Below the pieces are notes generated by a model, which ran no database searches, had not been told where the DNA came from, and saw only the letters and a program-made list of their open reading frames with translations. From Mixia osmundae IAM 14324 (Eukaryota; Basidiomycota; Mixiomycetes; Mixiales; Mixiaceae), in assembly GCF_000708205.1 (NCBI RefSeq), contig NW_014575553.1:335892-399891 (forward strand): a stretch of DNA of 64,000 nucleotides. The letters are read 5' to 3'. Below, in pieces: positions 56,666-64,000 of this stretch. Made by a program: the position numbers and the translations under genes. How positions within the stretch are numbered: position 1 is the stretch's first letter; every line of letters starts with the position of its first letter.

Positions 56666-57295
56666 ATGTCAGACATGCTCTCGAAAGTTCTGATCACTCT
56701 GCTCGTCATTCTGCGACCACTCGCGACGGCTTCGCCTTTCGTCTCGTTCAGCAGGAGCGAATTGACCAGCCCGATTGGGGCCGTGATTCGGAGACAGACC
56801 CTTGAGCGTGAGTCGCCTGATGAACGGATGTGCGAGCTCACTGTCGCCAAGCAGTATGGGCCACGGGCACTTGCACTCAGCGCTGGACGACGATCCGACG
56901 TAGCTCCCTTACGGCCACTGTGGCATATGATGAACATGAACGCCCAAGCTATCACTTCGTCCGTCTCGCTCGGGCTGAGCTCTTTTGCTTATGCTGACGA
57001 TCACGCAGTACTCGCGTCTGTCGTGCACATTGCTTGGCGAGTCAGGCTGATGACGTATGGTTCAGCCGGCAACGTGATCACGGTCAAGTTGATCGATTGG
57101 CTCGTGCATACGGACAACTCGAATCATGGTCGATTCGAGATCGAAGCACGCGAGGATGGCACATCGCAATCGAACTGGTCCGCACTTGCGCAAGTATGCT
57201 GCACGCCTACATACACTGTGCGCATCGAACTAGGGTACGAGCATGGCAAGTTCTTTCCAGAACTCACCGCGCGTCGTGTTGATGACGACGGCTAG
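56666..57295 (+). CDS. Hypothetical secreted protein
   Basis: A 209-residue frame from the ATG at 56666 that starts MSDMLSKVLITLLVILRPLATA, a plausible signal peptide, then SPFVSFSRSELTSPIG. The rest has beta-rich character (LSSFAYADDHAVLASVVHIAWRVRLM, TPTYTVRIELGYEHG) and no known domain. The frame is open further upstream, so the start is inferred from the signal peptide. A Cys-rich frame at 57301-57513 follows closely but could not be spliced on. Confidence 0.45.
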   Translation: MSDMLSKVLITLLVILRPLATASPFVSFSRSELTSPIGAVIRRQTLERESPDERMCELTVAKQYGPRALALSAGRRSDVAPLRPLWHMMNMNAQAITSSVSLGLSSFAYADDHAVLASVVHIAWRVRLMTYGSAGNVITVKLIDWLVHTDNSNHGRFEIEAREDGTSQSNWSALAQVCCTPTYTVRIELGYEHGKFFPELTARRVDDDG

Positions 57296-57673
57296 CTTTT
57301 TTCGAGGCACCAGAGTGGGATCGTGATCTCACTCGTGCTTGCATGCCCTGTGCGCCTTTCGCGTGCTCGGCTCGGTCGGGAGCTGACGCAGATGACGGGC
57401 TAGTGTCGGCGAGCGATCCCGAGCCGTCTTGCAAGACGTTTGTGCTGCCTGCAACGGAGCACTGCACACTTGCGATGAGTACCGTCGAAGAGCTCACAGA
57501 GGCTGGTTCGTAAGCCATGCATATGGTCAATGATGAGCCTCAGACCTCGTGAACTTGATCATGATCGAGGAATGCACATGAATGCATGCCCGCAAGCGTA
57601 CACGTCACAAGTGTACAAGCGCACGCTGTAATGTTCTGAACCTCGTCCTTCGGCCATCGTCGGGACGCTCAAG
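57296..57673. other. Intergenic region with an unexplained open frame
   Basis: A plus-strand frame (about 57301-57513, FFEAPEWDRDLTRACMPCAP and CKTFVLPATEHCTLAMS) looks protein-like but has no start codon in context. No other feature is seen. Confidence 0.35.
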
Positions 57674-58272
57674 ATGGATCACGGAGGAATGGATCACAGC
57701 ATGCCGATGAAGTGCTCCATGCACATGCTCTGGAACACGGACAGCACGGGCATCTGTCTGATCCATCCCTCTCTCATCATCACATCTCGAACGAGTCTGT
57801 TCTTCTGGTTCCTCATCCTCGTCTTCGCCGGCGTAGCATACGAATACCTGCGGCTCATCACGCAACGCTACGATCAAGATTTGCTCGCTCGCTTGTCGGC
57901 AGAAGGAGCGCACAGGCGAGATCGATTGGGAGTACCTGGCAATGGGAGACGAGCAACAAGTCCGCTACTGGGTCAGCCTTCTGACGATGCAAGTAGCTCG
58001 TGAGCACCTGAACTGACTGTGTGAGCGCTCCGTTCTCATGCTACCAGGTCAAAGGACGATCATCCCGTACAATGCTCAGATCGCTCGCTCGGCGCTCTAT
58101 GTGGCCAATGTGGCCGTCTCGGTAGGGCGATCTTATTGCCGAACGAAGGATGACGCACGCTGACTGGGCTGTGCTGCAGTTCGCTCTTATGCTGCTCGTC
58201 ATGACATACAACAGCTACGTCATCGCGGCCGTCTTGATGTTGGCCAACGCAATACTCTCCCCTGCGTGCTAG
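57674..58272 (+). CDS. CTR-family copper transporter
   Basis: High-affinity Cu(I) uptake or vacuolar copper exporter. Exons 57674-57992, 58048-58121 and 58180-58272; 161 residues. The Met-rich start (MDHGGMDHSMPMKCSMHMLWN) supplies copper-binding Met/His. TM1 is SLFFWFLILVFAGVAYEYLRL. After a cytosolic loop, TM2 contains the essential MxxxM (MLLVM) before TYNSYVIAAVLMLANAI. The small size and short N-terminus resemble Ctr2/Ctr6-like proteins. All phases close. A role in copper supply to complex IV would fit the neighbouring respiratory genes, but that is inference. Confidence 0.9.
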
Positions 58273-58634
58273 CGCTGACGCAGATCCACAGAGGCGCTTT
58301 TGTCGGCCATTTGATCTTCCAGCGCGATCTCACGCTCAGCAACGACGGCACAGGCAAAGGCATGGCTTGTCATTAGCGCTCCGAGGCGAATTGCGAAGCT
58401 ATCATGCAGCCCACAGCCGAGTACGCACGTCCGATGATGTGCTCGCTGTATGCATGCACGTGATACGTTGCTTGTAACATGTTGTATGGTTCGCTTGCAG
58501 AAGATCGTCGGGGAAAGATCTGCGTCCCTTTTGAATTGCCACGCGCAGATTGGCAGAGAGACGCGCCTCGACGTGACCGACGAGCTTGCGCTTGGCGAGC
58601 GCTCCTTGCCCGCATGACCAGCTAGTCCGCACAC
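58273..58634. other. Intergenic region
   Basis: 362 bp between the copper transporter and the kinase. No gene or motif can be supported. Confidence 0.4.
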
Positions 58635-60156
58635 ATGGACGGCTACCAGAAGCTCGACAAGGTCGGGTCAGGTAGGCTGCTCGCTCTGAGCTTCGACTGA
58701 AAGCTGATCGAGCTCTTGCAGGCACGTACGGCGTCGTTTTCCGGGCGATCCACAAGGCGACAGACACCGTCGTCGCACTGAAGCGCATCAAGCTCAACGA
58801 ATGCCCAGAAGACGGAGGCGAAGATGGCGTACCTTCCACAGCGATGCGGGAGATCTCTGCCCTACGCGAAGTCAGTCTCTTAGCCGAGGAGGCGAAAGCC
58901 GACGGTCGCATACCGCCGGCTGGCTCGGAGAACATTGTCAAGTCCGTCATTGGCTGGCTCAGGTCAGTGGTGACACTCATGCTCCGCTGCTTGGGACAGG
59001 TTGCTCGACATCATACATGAAGAAGCACGACTCATACTCGTCTTTGAGTATCTCGACATGGATCTCAGAAAGTATATGCAGACCGCTGGCGGCTACGGTC
59101 CGCCCATCAACGAGGCGGGTCAGTATGACGATCATCGCGATGTCAGCAGCCGCGCAGCTCGCTTTTGCGACAGCTAATGCCTACGCTTGCCTGCGCAGGT
59201 CATGGCATTGTTTGCACGCGGTCCGGAGCGATTGACCAGTCGTGGCCTGAGAAAGAATCTCGTCAAGGTCCGTGTCGAGATCACTGCAGACGAACTGCGA
59301 CTTGTGCTTAGCTCGTGGAGCAGACGCTCGCGTTTCAACTCGTCAATGGCGTGCAATTCTTACACGCGCGGCGGATCACTCATCGCGATCTGAAGCCCGC
59401 CAATCTGCTCATCGATAAGCAAGGTCGCCTCAAGATCGCAGATTTTGGCCTAGCGAGGACGTTTGGCTACCATACGCACACATACACGCACGAGGTCAGT
59501 CTCAGCACGTGCGACTGCGTAGGACCTTTACAAAAGCCATGAGCAGATCATCACACTTTGGTACCGACCGCCGGAGGTCCTGCTCGGTACGCGATACTAT
59601 GGCACTGCCGTCGACGTCTGGAGCATCGGCGCTATTGTGGCCGAGATGGCTGCAGGCGCACCTCTCATGGCAGGCGATTCTGAGATCTCGCAAATCTTCA
59701 GACAATTCCAGTTAGTCTGCACAAGCAGCGTGTGTATACGCACTGACAACCATACAGATTGTTGGGCACGCCGGACGAGCAAAGCTGGCCAGGTCTGAAG
59801 GACCTGCCTGAGATGAAGAAGACATTCCCTCAATGGCGACCGCAAGATCTCAGCAAACTGCTCGTCCATCTGCCGCCAGCAGGCGTCGAGATGATCGCTG
59901 TGTGTTGCTTGTGCACAAGTGTGATGCGCGATAGCTGACCTCTCTGCAGGGTATGACGCGCTTCGACCCCGGTGAGAGGTTATCAGCGCGAGAAGCGCTA
60001 CAGCACGCATACTTTCGAGACGAGGCTCTGTCGCCCGCCGTACCCAATGCGGCCATGCAACACATCAATCTCAATGCAACCACATACGATCATTCGGGGC
60101 AATCGACCATCAAGCCACCACGGGTAGCACAATTGATGGCCTCGCCCGTCTTCTGA
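58635..60156 (+). CDS. Cyclin-dependent kinase, Cdc28/CDK1-like with a PSTAMRE helix
   Basis: Exons: 58635-58671, 58722-58962, 59000-59141, 59199-59267, 59312-59494, 59547-59710, 59758-59899 and 59950-60156; 394 residues, longer than CDK1 (about 300). Motifs: glycine loop GSGTYGVV, catalytic VALKRIKL, cyclin-binding helix PSTAMREIS (PSTAIRE in CDK1), [16 protein letters not shown], activation loop [25 protein letters not shown] and [16 protein letters not shown]. Extra length comes from an acidic insert before PSTAMRE, a loop after it ([16 protein letters not shown]) and an insert after [10 protein letters not shown]. The intron at 59142 was chosen over an upstream donor (gtcagt) because only it reaches the downstream frame. 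It might be the main cell-cycle CDK or a diverged paralogue. Confidence 0.87.
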
Positions 60157-60304
60157 TACACCTAAAAACTGAACAACGAGAGCATTCTTAGAGAACTCGT
60201 CTGTGTGTACTATGCATTTCCTCCTGTGACACGCTGATAATTGCGTCTGAAGTTTGCCAACAACGCGTCGAAGCTACCCTCGACTTCGCGTATACGCTCA
60301 CACC
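60157..60304. other. Short spacer
   Basis: 148 bp between the kinase stop and the next gene. Nothing is recognised. Confidence 0.3.
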
Positions 60305-61445
60305 ATGTTCCCAGATTTGATCCTCCTCTCACACACTTACACTCAGATGACGTTGCAACGATTCAGCAGCGACAGCGACTCCATCACGCTGGCTTACTTG
60401 GCCTCTCACTCGCAACAGCATCAGTTTCTTGATACGAGTACAATCTCTTCAGCATCCAGCTCGTCACTGGGCCCCCTGAGTCAAGCTTCGACTGACTCAT
60501 TCGGTAGCTCAACCAAGGAGAACAATCCCCGCAAGAGATGGAAGGTCCGCATGAGGTGATGGCCTCACCCCGATGAATGCTGAACGAGAGCAACAGAGTG
60601 TGTTGACAAGTCTCGTTCGACCCCTCTCGCCTACTCGCCCATCCTCTCCACCTCATCTTTCGTCCAGCCTGAAGACGAAGCTAGTCAAGACACTGAAGCG
60701 CAAGACACCCGATCGCAGCAGTAGCAAAGCCCGCAAACGCCCTCAGATCAGCAGCCCGATTCTCATCGAGAGCTCGCTCGTCTCAAAACGCAGGAGCAGT
60801 CTTGCCTACATGGTCACGACCTGCCCGGATCTTGTTCAGGGCTTCTGTCTCGATCCGGTACGCTCGTTACCAGTGGTCTGTCGCTCGAGCTAATGTGATG
60901 ACAAGGTGCCTGAACGTGTCTCGTCTCTCATGCCCATCTTGACACTAGCTGCACCGGGAAGGCCGTCCTTGATCGAACAAGGCGGTCAGGAAGAGTCGAT
61001 CTTCGTGCATTGTGAGACCACCTCCTCTGTCGCCTCACCCGTCAAGCCCGCACGAACCACTTCACTCGCACTAGCAGCGCAAGTCACGGATTCGCGACCA
61101 TCGAAGCGAGCAAGACACTCTATCGTCTCTACTCTGCTCACGTCTGTCGCATATCTGCAACGCAGAGATTCTGGCGCCATACTAGCAACAGCAGACGATT
61201 TTGCGATCTGCGAAGCGTTCCTTGCGCGTGCTTCCATTGCGCGTCAGTCTCGCTTGAGACTCATCGAGAGCAGTGATGTCAGAAGCGCGACGTGCTCCTC
61301 TGGGCATGCATCGATCTACTCACTCTCGAGCTACGGCGACGATCATGCGGATGTGGCCTTTCATCAGTGTCTGCAGGCGTTTATCGAGGCAGGTCACGAA
61401 GATGCAGATACTTCTCGCCAATCGACTACCGGCCTAGCGTATTAG
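60305..61445 (+). CDS. Hypothetical Ser-rich basic protein
   Basis: Exons 60305-60544, 60597-60857 and 60906-61445; 346 residues. It is Ser-rich with basic clusters that look like nuclear signals (NPRKRWK, LKRKTPDRSSSKARKRPQ, SKRRSSLAY) and several Ser-Pro sites that could be CDK targets. It directly follows the CDK gene. Introns start with gtccgc and gtacgc. No domain is recognised. The start could also be a later Met at about 60350. It converges on UNG1 with 55 bp between stops. Confidence 0.55.
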
Positions 61446-61500
61446 CTGTGGCAGCAAGCAGTGCCAGAGTCGCAGCTGAACAAGCTCCTTTGGCGCTCTT

Positions 61501-62633
61501 CTATGCAGTCACAGCATCGTTGGTCTTGACCGGCAGATTTGTCCAGTCGATCTGTCCCTCGGAACCGTGACGGGCATTGAGCCATTCGTTCGCTTTCTTG
61601 AAATGGCCGTTGCCCAGAAAGCCTTTGTGAGCGCTGAGTGGCGAAGGATGAGCGCTGGTGAGAATCAAGTGCTTCTTTCGGTCGAGTCGTGCCACTCGTT
61701 TCGCTGCCCAAGCTCCCCAAGCCATAAAGACGACACCTCCTCCGACCCCCTTTGCTGTGTCTGGCAATGCCGCTCCCCCGTACTTATCCACGAGCGAGAT
61801 GACGGCGTCCGTGAAGGTTTCCCAGCCTTGCTTGGCATGACTGCCTGCTTCGTTCGCGCGTACAGTCAAAGAAGTATTGAGCAGCAGGACGCCCGACTTT
61901 GCCCATGCTTCCAGATTGCTGTACAAGACTGTCAGCAGGAGCTCACAGTCACAACATTGTGGTTCACCCATGTTTGGGCGCTTTGAAGTCTGTGTATTCC
62001 TGTTGCAGCTCGCTGTACATGTTCTTCAAACTGGCGGGAACTGCTAGACCAGGTCGGACGCTGAAACACAGACCGTGCGCATTGCCAGGCTGATGATACG
62101 GATCCTGACCGATGATCACCACACGGACCTTTGTCAAGGGTGTATGTCTTGACCAGGCATACACGTCGGGAGCTGTAAGCAGATAAGTCTTGTTCAAGTC
62201 GCGCTAGATTCGATGACTTACCAGGCGGAAAGATTTTGGTTTGCTGTACGTTTGCCTGCCTGAGACCTTCCCGCCAGAGAAAGCGCTTCAGTGTGAGGAA
62301 GTAAGGCTTCTTGATCTCCGGTGCGAGCACTTTGAGCCAAGTAGAGCCCAAAGTGGTCATTTCAAGATCGAGTAGATCGCGCTCGCATGGGTCACCCGTG
62401 GTGCTCAACTTGGCCAGGAAAGCTTGCTGATCGAATTTGACAGCATCGTAAGCTTCTAGTCGAGTAAGTGCAGGCGCGCTGGAGGCTGAGATCACGCTCG
62501 ACACGGTCGTGGAGACGGCGCCGTTCGAATCGCTTGTTTCTACCGTCTCGGTGACTTTGACCTTCTTTGCCGGTGGCTTGAACATGGCATCGAGAGTGAG
62601 CTGACGCTTGCCATCCTTGGCAGGCGAGCTCAT
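61501..62633 (-). CDS. UNG1: Uracil-DNA glycosylase, family 1
   Basis: This enzyme removes uracil from DNA in base-excision repair. Exons 62222-62633, 61968-62172 and 61501-61918; 344 residues. The N-terminus has a PCNA-binding-type box ([11 protein letters not shown]) and a PAKKVKV nuclear signal. The catalytic domain shows [17 protein letters not shown], the water-activating [34 protein letters not shown] and the leucine-loop [17 protein letters not shown] with KKANEWL. Introns of 49 nt each close in phase. The length and motif set are normal. It is divergent from the Ser/Pro-rich gene, with 133 bp between starts. Confidence 0.96.
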
Positions 62634-62766
62634 GACTGGTCGTTGTCGATGCCTTGAAGCTGAGAGGGTCGTTTATCAAATCTCGTGACCGCGTCGCGTT
62701 CGAATGACAAAACGTTGCTGGCCGCCAAACAACTCGCGAGCATTGTACGTACAAGCAGCAATCGGG

Positions 62767-64000
62767 ATGGAATATGTCACTCAAGTCACGCCGCCGACTG
62801 TGGTGCCGCCAAGCAAGATGTCCAGAATACCGCCAAGGATTGCCGGCAAGGAGGATATCGCGCCTGCCGGACAGCGACCGCAGCCGAGTCTGCACAAAGC
62901 CAAGAGCAACGTTCAGCTTGCCACGCACCGGACGCCGCTGCAAGAGAATAGTAGTAAGTCTGAGTGGTCAGAGTGTGCTCGCTCGACTGAGCAATGTGGT
63001 CCGACAGACGCCCGACACGAGCGAGCAATGTCAAATGAAGGCTTCATTAGCGCAGGATCAGACACAGAGGCGAGCGCACTTTCGCTGGGACCACGCATGA
63101 AGAAGCTCAGTCCAGCACCGTGGGACATGGACAAACAAGCCGCGGGAGCGCCTTCGAGCAAGCTACTCGCATCCCCGTTTTCCGCTGGCAAGCCAAAAGC
63201 GCGTCACACAGGTCTCAAAGCGATCCTCACAAAGTCTGACGATGGCCACTCGCAAGATGACACGACGAATTGCTCCACTCCTAAGTCACCATCCGCAAAA
63301 TCTGTCAAGTCGTCTCGCAGTAGGAAGAATTCGATGGCAAGTTTGAGCGATGCGGGCCATTCGCACCTCACGACATGTGCCGATGCTCCGCCGGTACCCC
63401 TCCTCAGAGAAAGCAAGTACGTCTCACCTTCAGGTGCACGGCCAGAAGACAAGAGCCTCTCGCCATTTTTCGCGCCAACTGCCAGCCCGACACCTTCAGC
63501 AGCTGTGTCGCATCGCACCATCAGCGAGCCACCCTCGCCTGCGCCGCTGCCAAGTCCATCGCTGCAGCCCGCGCCCTTGCCTGCCTATGAGATGCCAAGT
63601 TCGCCCATCGGAAGCGTCATGCCGAGCACGACACAGACTGTGCCGACATTCAAGCTCATCTCGCTGCATGACGCTCAAGCGCTCGCAAGGGACAAGGCCG
63701 CTGCTGCCGTAGCTGCACGCAAAGCAGCTAACCCAGACTGGGACGACGCCGCGCCTCTAGACGCGTTCTCGGGAGATGAGAACGCCATCACGAGGGGCTC
63801 AGCGCCTAGTAAGGCTACAAAAGCACACCGAAAGACTGGCTTCTTGGGTATGTTCAAATCCAAGGCAGATGAAGATGACATCTCTTCGTGGCCCAAACTC
63901 AATATCAACTCGCCACCATCGCCCAAGCCATTCCCAGAGCTCGCCTTGCCTGCCATCAGCGAGCCGGTCTCTCAATCCCCTGCGCAACTCAGCCCGCCCG
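62767..64000 (+). CDS. Ser/Pro-rich hypothetical protein, runs off the right edge
   Basis: A single open frame from the ATG at 62767 to the end of the window, 411 residues without a stop. An in-frame ATG at 62704 is an alternative start. The protein is disordered-looking: basic and Ser/Pro-rich segments (SKMSRIPPRIAGKED, KSPSAKSVKSSRSRKNS, SPAPLPSPSLQPAPLP), an Ala-rich helical piece (ARDKAAAAVAARKAANPDW) and a short GFLGMFKSKAD motif. There is no recognised domain. Many Ser-Pro and basic-directed Ser sites suggest phosphoregulation. Its 3' end, and possibly a folded domain, lie beyond the window. Confidence 0.6.
   Translation, partial: MEYVTQVTPPTVVPPSKMSRIPPRIAGKEDIAPAGQRPQPSLHKAKSNVQLATHRTPLQENSSKSEWSECARSTEQCGPTDARHERAMSNEGFISAGSDTEASALSLGPRMKKLSPAPWDMDKQAAGAPSSKLLASPFSAGKPKARHTGLKAILTKSDDGHSQDDTTNCSTPKSPSAKSVKSSRSRKNSMASLSDAGHSHLTTCADAPPVPLLRESKYVSPSGARPEDKSLSPFFAPTASPTPSAAVSHRTISEPPSPAPLPSPSLQPAPLPAYEMPSSPIGSVMPSTTQTVPTFKLISLHDAQALARDKAAAAVAARKAANPDWDDAAPLDAFSGDENAITRGSAPSKATKAHRKTGFLGMFKSKADEDDISSWPKLNINSPPSPKPFPELALPAISEPVSQSPAQLSPP

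Noticed and set aside
59103-59198. Alternative CDK intron from the gtcagt donor at 59119
   Set aside because: It leads into a frame that ends before the catalytic domain. The donor at 59142 gives a 57-nt intron and keeps frame.

Overview
The window is eukaryotic nuclear DNA from a compact, intron-rich fungus, most likely a basidiomycete. The evidence is about 29 multi-exon genes with short introns (about 36-72 nt), a CTGAC/CTAAC-type branch site just upstream of the 3' splice site, 40-180 bp between many divergent gene pairs, and fungal gene content (Cox12, Irc5/LSH, Mlp1-type Tpr, Ctr copper transporter, single cytochrome c heme lyase). A Pucciniomycotina yeast-like genome would fit, but that is only inference. 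A few ambiguous bases (n) lie near 19990-20850 and 55775-56175.

Layout. 1-2531 (-) is a truncated FG nucleoporin (Nup159/Nup214). 2858-3040 (+) is a possible tiny Cys protein. 3470-5122 (+) is a DUF1295 membrane enzyme, facing a nucleotide-sugar transporter (5199-6594, -). 7122-7975 (+) is a secreted His-rich/Cys-rich protein, followed by cytochrome c heme lyase (8145-9082, -) and a hypothetical protein (9375-10013, +). 10302-10684 (+) is a short coiled-coil protein and 10741-15065 (-) is a complete RAD50. 15240-17482 (+) is an RBM39-type splicing factor. 17783-18836 (+) is an F-box-like gene with a frame break. 18837-21905 holds minisatellites and a KPV-repeat protein. 21906-23593 (-) RIO2 and 23717-26719 (+) an LSH/Irc5 SNF2 remodeller are divergent. 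DPB4 (26770-27519, -) and TUG/ASPSCR1 (27616-28659, +) are divergent, as are COX12 (28793-29585, -) and PCMT (29724-30506, +). Then come a mucin-like membrane protein (30895-32199, +), the U-box cyclophilin PPIL2 (32507-34755, -), EMC7 (34876-35820, +), MLP1/TPR (35863-42606, -), a type I membrane protein (42936-45005, +), NDUFB11 (45139-45599, -), COX7C/COX8 (45713-46164, +), tubulin cofactor B (46236-47015, -), an ARID/Swi1-type protein (47196-51281, +) and a mitochondrial PDK/BCKDK kinase (51306-52826, -). The right end has unrecognised genes, a Myb-like gene, a CTR copper transporter (57674-58272), a Cdc28-like kinase with PSTAMRE (58635-60156), a Ser-rich protein, UNG1 (61501-62633, -) and an open-ended Ser/Pro-rich protein (62767 to the right edge).

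Themes. Several genes serve mitochondrial respiration (heme lyase, COX12, NDUFB11, COX7C, PDK) and several serve genome maintenance (RAD50, LSH, DPB4, UNG1). The most striking observations concern splicing. About 11 of roughly 113 introns that I could place by reading-frame continuity use GC-AG instead of GT-AG. The COX12 gene needs ten exons, including a 3-nt exon, to encode its 87-residue product, and PPIL2 has 10-nt and 9-nt exons. All exon models here are manual: each junction was checked for phase, but none against RNA.
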